From Puffinus mauretanicus (Eukaryota > Chordata > Aves > Procellariiformes > Procellariidae): a DNA stretch of 64,000 nt. The translations under genes and the position numbers were made by a program. The stretch spans positions 186,001 to 250,000 of the forward strand of contig JAJKFH010001941.1 in assembly GCA_023333565.1 (NCBI GenBank), written 5' to 3'. Below, in pieces: positions 28,447 to 40,709 of this stretch; the first letter of the stretch is position 1, and each line of letters begins with the position of its first letter. The notes under the pieces were generated by a model, which saw only the letters and a list, made by a program, of their open reading frames with translations, was not told the DNA's origin and did no database searches.

Positions 28447-31400
28447 GTCAAGAATGATATTCCTCGAATTGTCGCTGGTAATGATCTGAAAAGTCTACCC
28501 AGCATAATTTACTCTGGTGCCTTAACCTCCCCTTACTCTCACAGTTCAGTTCCAGAGACTTCAGCTTTAAATCAAACTAGCTTGGCACATTGTGGATGCA
28601 CAGTATCACTAATAGTTATCTTTCACCATTATACACATAAGAGAGGTAATTCTGAAGTTTTCAAAGAAACGTTAAAAACACATCATTACCATAATCTTGT
28701 ACAGGCAAATAGAATCAATTGACATTGTGAGTTGATTAATCAAAAATACATTGATTTATAGGTTTTATGACTCTTTGGAAATTCACTAAAAGCATTGTAT
28801 GATCCCTTGTATAACTGATTTATGAAGTCTTTCATTCAATACAATATATTAGGTACATAGTATTGATAGCTCCTAGCATAAAACAGTGCATATTGGTGCT
28901 TTCATTCAATGTTACAAACTTCATACCCACTCAGTGCAAAAAGGGATGGTTTCTTCCTAGCAAAAGCCAGAAACTAATTTATATAGAGAGTAAAGGGTAG
29001 TAAATACTTATACTTTAATATTTTTACTTAGAATGTTTAATTGTAAAATCAGCGATATAGAAGACACTCGTCCTACACTGTATCTGAAGTATCATGGGCT
29101 CTTACAGATAATGCATGTAATGAATATAATTATCAAAGTGGGTGTTATATTGTTCGTTTATCTTACTGCAGGAAAAAATATTTTAGCACAAATATTTAGT
29201 GGAATACTGCTAAATTCTCCAACCACCTGGAAAATATTTATAAAAGCTGTACCACATTAACTGTGCCTTAAAACAATACTCATCTGTGTCTTAGCTGTGC
29301 ACTCTCAAAGCTCACCATCCAGTTCTTCTTTTACCATCCACTTTTTCAAAAGTTAATTAAAGCGTCAGCCGTTACCATAAAAGAAGAAGGACGTGCCTTT
29401 ACTTCTGTAGTCTAATGATAAAGTAGCAACCTAACATTAATTATAAGCCATATAGCAAATTATGAAAAATAGCAATGCCCTGAAGTATTTATCACAGAAT
29501 AACATCCCACAGAGGAATAATACATTATCTAATCGCATCTGGCAGACCCCCCACCCTCACCCCAAACATATTGCAACCTCTGCTCCTTGGATCCTCTGTC
29601 CTACTTCCTCTTTGGTTTTTTTCAGCGGCCTTTTTTCAAGTTCTGACTTTTCATTTTTTTAGGACTATTAAAAAATCCTATCTGGTAGCTCTGTTTGGAG
29701 CTTATACCTAGTTTCATAACAATGAACACAAAAACTTCTCTTTCTCAGTGCCACCTTTTCTCAAAAATGCATTTCGGTTACCTAATCAGATAATTCTCAT
29801 TCACTAAAAGCAAAATATTAACATATTAAAAAAGGCCATTGATGCCTGCTGATTCTCAACATTTTTTTCTCATTTCAGACATAGTTTTTGATTGTCATAT
29901 GTTTTCAATTTGTAGGAACTTAAAACCTTGCCCCTCTTTGCGGCAGAATGAAATTTGGCTTTAATGACTGTCTCGCTGTGATCGGTGCTGCCCAGATTTT
30001 TCTTTCCAAAAGCCACACCCTGCCGGTGCTTTTTTTATTTGTCCTGTGCTTAGACTAATAAAACAAAATTTAACTGAAAGGATCAGACTAAAATTATTCC
30101 TTTTTTTTTTTGAAGTTGAATTGCGTATTTCTTGAAAGTGACTCATTTGCTGGCAAAGCACAATAGTGCTAAAGAGCCAGGAACAACTTCACTGAATCAT
30201 CAGGTTGCTTAGAAGTCTTCACAATATTGTCAAAATTAAACTCAGAGAAATGAAAAACATTCCTTTTAAAAAAATCTGATTATTTCTGGAAAAATATTTG
30301 GATTGCTAGAAAAGGTAGACTATGCGTCTCCTCCTGCTGATACATTTCTTAACTGATATGAAGAGCAAATAGGCCCCAGCGATAGCCTTACTGAAAAGAG
30401 CTGGCTAAGCAAGATGGCCTCATCTAATATTTTTACAACCATCTTATATGGGCTGTCAAGAGCAGTATCTGTCCCATTGTTGCCATAAAGCTGATTGAAC
30501 AAATCCTTAGGGATTAATCTTAAAGGATTTTTTTCCAGAAAGCTGTGGTTATGTGGGAGAGAACATAATATAAAATACAACCTTTTATTCTATTTTCCCT
30601 CTCCTGAGGAGGATGAATAAGAAAAATTCTTCAAATGTCACTTTCAGACTTTTTGTGATGTATGTGTGCATTTTAGAGATAGGCACTAAACCAGATATGT
30701 GCGTGTTTTCTAGTTTATTCAGAGAAACCAACATTGTTTTCTGACTTCCATAATTTTTTTATAATATATATCCCCATTTCTGTTCTGGTGTTCACCACTG
30801 AGATTTGGACAGAAAGTGAAATACTACTTAAGTTTGCTCAGTGTAAGTGTATACAGAAAGCAGTCCTTTTGCTATACGTTAGACTACATAATTCTCTGTG
30901 GTAGTGTTATGACAGATAAATTCAGCTGGGCAGACATTCTTCAACCAAATCTCCGCATTCTGTTAGGGAAAACTGAGACTTCACTAGGTTGAAATGTACT
31001 GCAATAGTAATAATATATGGGAAGATTTACATAATTTAAAACTTCTGGGGCTATCATGATATTAAAATATTGATAATATTTTAGTAATATGAAAATATTT
31101 GTTTTCTGCAATTTTAAAATTGTGAACAGTTCATAGTTAGACATCTTTTCCACCTTCCAATGTGTGACTCCTTCAGCTGCCATAAAATGTAACTTTGTTT
31201 AATCTGAAGACAACGTTGTTGTAATTTCTAAAGAGATACATTTTGCAAAACCAGTTTTGTAGTAGCTCACTGATAGAGTTTTGAATAAGTGTAAAAATAA
31301 TGTGGTTAATTTTAGGATTAGGCTAGAGGATTTAATAATGTAATTTATGTTATTGCATGAAGAAGTTATTTTCTCCTACTACTGTAGATTTGTAAGTAGT

Positions 31401-34400
31401 AACATTTTTAAAATCTGTGCTGTGCTTTGAAAACCTATTCTTCCAAGAACCATGCACCAATCAAGCCAAAATTGCTGTCTTGTGTGTACGGACCCTCACC
31501 TCGCATACACTAAGGTGAAGCTATATGAATTATAGAACACTGAAAAGAAGTAAAATATCTCTGCTCTGCAGGTCTAGGGTGGGGAAAAATATGAGATCAC
31601 TGTGCTTTATGCATCGTTTGCCCTACGTACAAGCTGCTGCCTGGAAAGGTAACAGCTCGTAGAGAAGGTTTGTTTTTTCTTCACAGCCAGCAGTTGTCTT
31701 TGATCAAATAAGCCCAGAAATGTTTGTAATAAAGTACAAATACCCTCCAAGAACTTACTGAAGGATACACAGTAAATCTTTCAGTCAAGCTTCAAGAACA
31801 AGAACCACAAAAGATGCTAGCAGATTCTTCGTCAGCAGGAAGAAAGATAAGTTTTGATACAGCCCTTTCTTAAAAAATTCTGAGTGAGTAAAGTAGTCTT
31901 AAGAGAAAATTCCCAGTTATGGATTACCTATAAAAAGAATAAGAGACATTAACACTGAAGGTGTTTCATGGCTATAAACAAATAATTTGTGAGCGCATTG
32001 TGCTCAGAGCACAAATAGGACCAGGAATTCTAAGTGCCCCTAGCTGACCAGCATACACATTTATCATTGGTCTGGTGTAATGAAGATAACCTGATAAAGA
32101 TCACACTATGACAGTTTTTCTTTTGCATTGGCTGCTGAACAGACAGAAACTGCTTCCTGCGGCCAGCCAGCTATTGATCCAACTCCCTTCTCCCAGTGGT
32201 GCAGTTAACGGGAATTCCACAGGCACATCAAAGCTACATTTTGTCTTCATTTTCATCTGAAATATGAGTTGGTCTTTTGTACTTTAGACAGTCATTTACT
32301 ACTCATTTTCCTTCATTGATGTTTATGAGCTGAAGCATAAAATGATTCTCAAATGTAGTTTAACTGAGGCAACTGTTGATGTTATGACCATGACTACTAC
32401 TGCACCATCAGCTGCATTAAGTCCATGAATCAAGGTTTGCTTTTCATTCATCTTTGAGGCAACATACAGTAGGAAGTATCCTTAAAATGCAACTGTGCTG
32501 TAGTTGAAGAAGTGTATCAATTTGTCTGCATAGGGACTGAGGGGGTAAAAAGTGACCAAAGTTCTTAGCAAACAGCAACAGAACAATAAAGTCTTTCTTA
32601 TTCCTTTACATTCAAGGGCTTTTCCCACACTGTGTCTTAGAAATAATTTGTGAAATAGTCTTTCTTATATGCTTTTTAATATTTTTTTCACTGAATTATT
32701 AGTAACAAAATGAATAGAAGGAAGAGCTGCCATACACAGCAAGAGGGAAAGCCAAAGCACTTGAATCATTTGTAAAATGATAAAGGACAATCGATACTGT
32801 GGCAAGTATTTTTTTATATGCAATTATTAACTCATAAGCTACAGTATATCTCATCTCATTTCAACAACAGCTGATGTCTCCATTTCCCCCTGGAAACGCC
32901 TGCAGGTCCCATTATAAGAATCATAAATAATATGTATTAATGAGATACAGATTGATTATGTTGGAAAAGCTGACATTTTCATCCATCATTTTAAGTGATG
33001 TTTAATGATGGATTACCAGCCAGTAATTCCTCTGATATGAGATTAAATAAAATAGCAGGCTGTTTCAGCAGGCTAGTCCAAGGAGATGGCAATAAATCTG
33101 CTCAATTGTATTACCAATCCGGTTTTCACTGCTAAGGATATTATTATTTCATTTACACTTGTTCATGCATCATAGATTATTTTATTTCTGTCAGTCAATG
33201 GGAGAAACTGCAGTATTTTATTCTCAGAGCTGCAAAGAACCGAGCTTTGAGAGCGTACAGTACCTGCAGCTCAGTAGGCCTCAAGCAGACAGAAAAAAGC
33301 TACCAAGCTCCTATCAGACCAAAAATACGTTGTGAAAACCACATTTTAGAAAGTAGCATTTTGTTTTCAACCTAGTTTTCTTTACTTATCTGAAAATCTC
33401 AACCGAAGGATACTGCTGGAGAAGCTGGTCCATTGAAACAGAATTATTGGATCCTCTGCGATTTGTACTTGACCGTGGTCTTGTAGTATATTGAGAATTA
33501 GATCATTCAGACTATCTTTTGGCCTGGCAAATTAGATTGCAAATAACCATAACAAAGAGGGTCCCTTTTTTTCCCTGCCTCATGCTCGGGAGGGGAGAAA
33601 GCATGCAAAGTTTATTAACAGAAGCCTACCACAGAAAGTTATTTTCTTTGCCAGCCTGACCTTGCAGTCCTTGCAACTCCCCTTCCTTGCAATGAAATCA
33701 AAAACGTTGCACTTCACTCAGTGCCCATGTTCTCCCCAGAATGTTTTGTAACATAATTTGTAGATAATATTACAGTATGGAGCATGTCTAGTGCCCAGCT
33801 AAGCCACCTAGATGTGGGGGAACTTTTAGATAGGTGGGTAAATTTTAACCAACTCTCCCAGAGTGCAAATCAGTGGAGCAGGTGGGCTGTGGAAAACACA
33901 TCACACATATAGTGTGAATGATCCCTGTTACTTTATCAGTTGCTTTTCTGTAAAAAAAGGAAAGATGAGAATAATGGTTCCTCCACTCTCCAAACACCAG
34001 AAAGGCGACAGCCTTGCAGTGGCAAGTTGTAATCCATTCCTTGCAGAAGGAAATTTCTCCAACCCTGGTCCAAAACCTGCTTCCCAGGTTTTCACCTGAC
34101 CCTTTCCCTGTGCTTACGGGCATCCCCAAAAGAAAGATGTCAATGAGAACGGTTTTCCTCAAAAGCAAAAGCACAAGATCACTTACACTCTAGTTATGGA
34201 AACTCTGTACTGAAGTGCAGTAGCTAGATGAAGAGAGATGAGTGGAACATAGAGTTTATTTCTTCCACAGTTTTGTCACTCAGGTGTCAGCCAAGAAGTG
34301 AAAGCTGCTGAGGTCAGTGGAAAATTTCCTCCAGTAAAAAGTTTCCTCCCTAACTTGTTCTTGTTTCTCAGCCCGTCAGATAAGCTTTTATCTCATACAT

Positions 34401-35070
34401 GGAGGCAAGGACATGTTGCAGAATAGTGCCCCCACGGAATCATAACCTAAGTATCTATGCTGTGCTGGACTCACTTAGCACTAGGAAGGCAATATGGGAG
34501 TCAGTGTGGATAGGTCTTCGAAAAAAAATCAGTTTGATTCTCATCATTAGTCAAAAAGGCAAAGATAATTGTTAGGAGTTATTGGGACAGGAGTGGAAGT
34601 AAAATAAAAATGTCTTTATGTCACTGCATCGACTAACATCACACATTCAAAAAGGGTATAGCAGAATTAAGGAATGCAATGAAATCAAGAGTCAAGCCAG
34701 GCCTAACCTATTGAATAAATATTTGAAATATTTTATCACCAGCACAGTCAGATTCCAGTGACTGCTAAGACTTGAAAAACCTCATCCTGTTAACAGACCA
34801 GCAGCTAACTGCTAATTTTAAAAAGACAATAAATACATCACAGATGTCTCACTTCAAGGATGCACAGCACTGCAGATTTTCATTTTGGGCACCTTGACAG
34901 TGTTTACTCTGTACAGGTTTCTAAATGTATTCATGTTATTTATCTCTTAGACATGGACAGTCAAAACAATCACTCTGAACTCTGAAGGTAAACCCAAAAG
35001 CCAGATAACTCAGTTAGAGGACAAATTCCACATGCCATATCCAAGCCACGTACAGAACACATGCACACAC
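28447..35070. other. AT-rich stretch without supported genes
   Basis: No coding signal. The part around 32850-33250 is rich in TAAT cores and lacks repeats, and is reported as a weak candidate conserved element. Confidence 0.6.
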
Positions 35071-35280
35071 CTGAGCGCATTTATGACGAGGCTGCTGCCA
35101 GGGCACAAACTCCCGAGGCTGCGTTTGGCCGGTCTCGCGATTTAAAATCTCTCTGCAGATCCTGGCGCAAGGAACACCCGAGAATGTTGCATCCTGCTGA
35201 CTACCATGAAGGGAGGGAATGGGATTTTTGCCACCAGGCTCTGTCTTGCTTGTTGAAACAGCTTTGTCTGGAAGCTGCAT
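35071..35280 (-). CDS. Candidate first coding exon, minus strand
   Basis: An ATG at 35280 opens 70 codons (MQLPDKAVSTSKTEPGGKN ...) to a CTCAG/GTGTGT donor in phase 0. That phase matches the candidate at 13696-13849. The block is GC-richer than its surroundings. Two other frames over the same bases are also open, which weakens the case. No family recognised. Confidence 0.28.
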
Positions 35281-35479
35281 AATGGAGTATGCCAGCAGAG
35301 ACCTAGGAGCAGAGCCACGTAATTGCTGTGGCAGAACGAGCAGAGGGTATGAAAATATTGTAATATATGCAATAAACAGTAGGTATTTCACTAAAGTTAT
35401 TAGCAAAAATGGTTCAAAGATGTTCATATTTTCTTAACCTATACAACAATATATACCTATATATATTCAAAGTGTTATC

Positions 35480-36240
35480 GGTACCACACTCACCAAACCA
35501 GTTGCAATGGGGTCAGTTGCAACCGCTCTCAGAAGGGGGCCCAGAGGGGGACCAATTCGATGATGATCCTGTCACAGAGTCTGGAGTCACTCAGGCATTC
35601 CCGGTGAGGGTCCAGTCTGTCTAGGAGATCTCATAGGAAAGGGTTCATGCATGGGAAGTTCTCAGAAAGACAGGCTCCATTTTGGGTAAAAAAATAAGTC
35701 GTTTTTATATCACAGAGACATAAGGGGGCATAGGCCATCACCACCTGGAGCAGGCAATGGGTGCTGTTAATTTCCATTTTTCACCTGGCACAGCCAATAG
35801 ATAATGATGGTTTCTATTTTCTCAGACCAATTTTTATTTTTCCAGACTGCTTCCCTTTTTTTCCAGGTAGAACAGCCAACAGCAGTTGTCAATTCTTACC
35901 TTCTCAGGATGTTTCCCACCTTTTCCAGACTATGTTTCAGCTTTCCAGATGATAAGTGGCTGTTACAGTTCCTTAGTTTTGCACTTATCAATGGTATCTC
36001 AGGATGTCTCCAGTTTCTCAGTACTCAGCTGCACTACAAAGATGCCAGCTGCGCTTCTCAAGGATGCTCCTGGTTCCCAGGCTAGCAGGCATTTTCCCTG
36101 TCAGTATTTCAGCAGGCATCTTCTTCTGTTCTGTATTTTTCCCGTTATAACCAGGTCACCTTTATGGCTGCTTCCACCAGTTGCTGAGTTCCGCTTAGTC
36201 TTTAATAAATTGACAATGCTTAACTCAGGAAAATGGTATT
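35480..36240 (-). mobile_element. Possible ERV LTR or dispersed repeat, minus orientation
   Basis: The minus strand has a TATAAAAAC box near 35710 followed by a GC-richer 230-bp tract that looks like R/U5 and ends near a TTTGGTGAGTG. The upstream part (35760-36240) has repeated CTCAGGATG and TTTCCAGA phrases. I cannot name the family or set the edges. Confidence 0.3.
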
Positions 36241-38835
36241 TTGCAGGTGCTACAGGATGAATGAAAAAAAAGGTGTTCTAAAGATGTATAAATGTCATCT
36301 CTTCAGCATACAACTGTTTTTACCTCCTCTTTTTTCTTTCCTTCTGATTCCCACCTTACCAATTTTTTTAACAATAAGCTGTATGACATTCCCTGAAGCT
36401 ACTCAAATCTCTCTTGGCATGAGGAGCCAGTAACTCATGTACTTGCTCTGTAAAGCAAGGAATTCAATCTCTGAACTGTAATACTGGATTGCTTGTGGAT
36501 ATATATGAAGGAGCCTAAAATTTTTTAAAATATTTTTTCATTATATGTTGCTATGTCAATTTTGATTCCTCACTTTCTTTAGGCCATCTTTAGGCCAGAC
36601 TTATGGAGGCTGAAGTCTGCTTATTCGATGTAAAAACAATTATTTTAATAACAACACAAAAGGATCAATGAGAAGACTGTTATATTTTTTTCTGATGTTG
36701 ACCAAGACTGCTTGGCTTTGAAGAGGAAGTGTGTGCAGAAGGAGGAAGCCTGGCTATCTTTCATTCACGAGGCAGCCCCATTTCTCATGCCTTACAGCCT
36801 TCCTGCCAGCCCTGAGGGTTGATTTACAGACCCAGTGGGGGAAGATGGTTGTCCTCCAATGCTTTGCATGGTTGTGAGTTCCTAATTTTACTGACTGTAA
36901 AAGTACCAGATATAACTGCACAAATTTTTTTTATTTCTTTTGCAGGAAAGAATATTCACTTGTGTACTCAATGCCAGCACTTTTTGAACCATCTGTGCAA
37001 GTATGCAGAAGGCTTCTTAGTGCAGCACAGGCTTAGGGAGATATGCCCTCTGCTCGTCCTTTTAGGAGGTAGCTCCCACCATCTTAGTGAAAGCAGGGGG
37101 GAAAGAATGAGAGCAACAACTGTCCCTGTTTGCTTTCTCTGCATGGCAGTAGCTGGTCCAGAGCCCTTGACTTTCTTGCACAGAGACTTCCTTCTCCATG
37201 GCGCAAACAGGATGCAGCTAGTCCCATGCAAACACAAAGGCGTCAGAGCCGACAACTCCCGCTCAAGAAATCTAGCAGCAGCACCTATTGCCTACTCACT
37301 GTCTGCGAACTCCAGAAAAGCTATGAAATGGAGGAACAGATCAAGAAAGCAGGATTATCGCAGATGGCTGAGGCTAAGATGGTATTTTCTTGCTGAGCCA
37401 ATTCTTGCCTTTTATAACATTGATGAGCTAATAGGCTTAACACTGATGAAATAATAAGCTGAGTGTGCTGTAATGCTATGTAAAGGCGACTAAAGCTTCA
37501 AAACGTAGCCTACTAGGTAAATGTTGTTCTGGTTGCCTCCAGCTCCTTTCCACAGTATGTGCATTCAAACAAAAGCCCGGTGAAGCTGTCATCAGCCAGG
37601 ACAGCTAACTCACTGCCAGACATCCAGAAGTAGTTTGGGTACCTCTGACAAGCATGCACCCATCACCACCAAATCGCCCTTCTGCCACCCACTTGGTGCT
37701 GGTGGCAGGGAAGCCCTGACTCGAGGCATGACACTACTGCAGCCTGCAAGGAGGTTCCTCCCATTGCAGGGGCCTGGCGCAGCCCCCCGGGCACCCTGCA
37801 CCCCGCTCTCCCTCCCCCTCTCACCTAGCTTGCTCACAGCTAAACCAGCTGCTTTGAAGTTTTTCACGTGATATCTATTCCAAAGGAAAGAGGTCTGGGA
37901 GATGCGCTAGTTTGGTTACCAATACTTACCTTTGTTAGATTGTGTTATGTGTTTCCAAAATACCCTTTTTCCCCGCTTCCCGTCTTAAATGTGCAAGAAA
38001 TTTGATCTGTTTCAGCTCAAGGAAGTGTCTGCCAACACTGAAAAAGAGGGTAGTATTCACCTTCAAGGCATCTGAGGCAGATTTTTTTCTGATTCTTCAA
38101 TAATTGGGAGAATTTTTGAAAGCCACAACAAGGTGAGTTCCCTTTCTTGGCCATATGTGTCTGGCATTGTCAGTTTTACTCACATGCAGTATCTACCACG
38201 TCCAGGTACAGCTTCTGCCTCAACAAGTGATTTCTGAGTAGATTTTCATTAGCTTCTCTGCCCCACCAGTAACAGTATCAGGAAATCTAGTAGTGCGAAA
38301 GGTTAGAATGACATGCTGTAATCCTTCCTTTCTTTCTTTCGTTGAAGTATGTTATCCTTTATTAAGGCAGACAAATACTCTTATCTTTTTCCTTGGTCAA
38401 AACTGTAGATCTACTATAGCTCCTTGTGTTAGCAGGTCAATTTCTTGTCAGATGTGCATGAATACATCAATAAAGATAACACTAGTGATTTTACCGTGGG
38501 TTGTTGCAGATACAGTATCACTTTCATTTCAATTGTTGTAATTTAGGAACATCTCTGCCTACTGCTTAAGCCTCCTGTTTTCTCAGCTGCTACCGGAATG
38601 GCAACATTACACTGATGGCTTCTCAGTCACTGGGATTCTCTTTTCTCTGAGCTGATGTTACACAACAAGCCTCGTCTCCAATAAATAAAAAGATGCTATT
38701 TATGAATCTTAATTAATGAGTCTTTATTATACTCCTAGTTAACACAAAACTTGGGAAATTTACCCTAATTAAGTTAACCCCTGTAACCCCTGTGTGGGGT
38801 TAACCTGCACTAGGTATTTCAAGACAGCACCCACA
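36241..38835. other. Intergenic stretch with one long open frame
   Basis: Contains the longest open frame of the window (36819-37454, plus, 211 codons) behind a good acceptor at 36945. No protein family is recognised and codon choice is not convincing, so it is not called as a gene. Confidence 0.5.
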
Positions 38836-39398
38836 TGCGGGTCGAGGGAGGTGATTCTGCCCCACTGCTCTGCTCTGGTGAGACCTCACCTGGAGCACTG
38901 CGTCCAGCTCTGGAGCCCTCAGTACAGGAAAGACATGGACCTGTTGGAGCGGGTCCAGAGGAGGGCCACAAAAATGATCAGGGGGATGGAACGCCTCTCC
39001 TGTGAAGAAAGGCTGAGAGAGTTGGGGTTATTCAGCCTGGAGAAGAGAAGGCTCCAGGGGGACCTGATTGCGGCCTGTCAGTACTTAAAGGGGGCTTATA
39101 AGAAAGATCGGGACAGGCCTTTTAGTAGGGCCTGGGTATTGTTTTTAAACTAAAAGAGGGTAGATTTAGACTAGATATAAGGAACAAATTTTTTATGATG
39201 AGGGTGGTGAAACACTGGCACAGGTTGCCCAGAGAGGTGGTAGATGCCCCATCCCTGGGAACATTCAAGGTCAAGTTGGACCGGGGCTCTGAGCAACCTG
39301 ATCTAGTTGAAGATGTCCCTGCCCACAGCAGGGGGGTTGGACTGGATGACCTTTAAAGGTCCCTTCCAACCCAAACTATTCTATGATTCTTTGATTCC
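38836..39398 (+). mobile_element. CR1 LINE 3' end, plus orientation
   Basis: The plus frame encodes [19 protein letters not shown], then [16 protein letters not shown] and the [19 protein letters not shown] block. It is followed by the CR1 3' UTR (GGGGGGTTGGACTGGATGACC) and the terminal CTATTCTATGATTCTTTGATTC. It is 5'-truncated, as is usual for CR1. A short disruption near 39130-39160 breaks the frame. Confidence 0.92.
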
Positions 39399-40108
39399 AT
39401 GCACTGTCTTCAGCAGGATTTTGTTCTGGATTGCCCGCCATGTGGTAAAATCACACTAAGATATGCAGAAGTGATAACACAACCTTTGTGGAGTTTTTCA
39501 ACCATGCTGAGCTGATACAACTGAAAATCATGCCATCTGCTCATCAAAACACAGCCCATCTGTTTCTGTGTAATGATTCTCATCTTTTATTTTGTACAGC
39601 AACCATAACAAAAGGCACTGCAGGTGTTGCCGTAATACAGGTTATCATATTTGTATTTTGATCTAGTAATTTTGGATATATCTTGTCTGTTCTTGTATCA
39701 AATTGACTTCCAAACCTGTATATGATGTGTGATGTTTATAGCTTTAATCTTCCGTGCACTTCCTCTTTGTAAAACAAATTTTTATAAGTTGTGGTTTCAG
39801 ATTACTCCCTACAGTCAAGAGCATACGTATTCTTTAGGTATGTACTTTTAATCATCATAACGTAGTTTTCTGCTGTTACTGTGGTTTTGCCTGCTACTAT
39901 TTTTTTTCATTTTTTTTAATCCATCTATTTATCATTTACCTCCCTAGATGTTTAACATTTCTTTATTTTGTTCTACGGATATCTCTTCTCTTTTAGTAAG
40001 TTCAGGTTCTTTTGATGTAGAAACGTTTAAGACTGGCTGGATCCTCAGAAGAAATTGATTCTCTTGATACCTGAATCAAAGTATTAATAACGCCTCCAAC
40101 AGTGACTT

Positions 40109-40709
40109 GCGGAAACCAGACTTCACAATCTATGAGATTGTAAAGTAGGTATGTTTATTCAGCGCTGGGCGGCACGGGGGGTAGTCCCACCAAAATCGCG
40201 CGCGCCTCAACGCGGCACTCACCATAAATATATACAGTAAAATATTACATATTCATAGAGTTTTGTAATACGCCTATACATATGCATGATCTGTCCCCGC
40301 TTTGTATTAAAATGAGTTCCAAGAAGTCATTTCCATAGACCCCTCCCATCCGCGCTTGCGCATTGCCTCCTAGTGGTGGTCGTCGGGGGTCGTGGGGATG
40401 AAGGCTGATAGTTCCTCTTCGTCACCGCTAGTAACCTTTTGTTCTTGCGCAGGCTCAGTTGTCTTCTTACTTTTGTCCCTACCACAGGGTCAGTTTTAGC
40501 TGGCTTCTTGAGACAAGTTTTTAGTCTTTATCAGGAGCTGTCCTTGTGAGGCGCCTCAGTTAATTTACGCCATAGCTAAGTCGGCCTTATCAGGCTGAGC
40601 CGGCCTTGTGAGGAACAAAGTATCAAGCCCCTACCTACTGATTCAATCTTCTAACTACTATTAATCATTCAACTACTAAAATTCCTTAATCCCTTCTCTC
40701 AATAGTACA
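40109..40709 (-). mobile_element. LTR of a second ERV class (ERVK-like), minus orientation
   Basis: On the minus strand it runs from about TGTACTATTGAG to GGTTTCCGC. It has a TATATATTTATG box and an AATAAA at 40154-40159, close to the end of U5. The sequence differs from the other LTRs in the window. Flanking hexamers TGACTT (40103-40108) and TGATTT (40710-40715) are a one-mismatch candidate for a 6-bp target duplication. Boundaries are good to a few bases. Confidence 0.55.

Noticed and set aside
35886..36260. Plus-strand open frames of 93-124 codons
   Set aside because: Low-complexity Phe/Ser-rich translation of a T/C-rich repeat-like tract.
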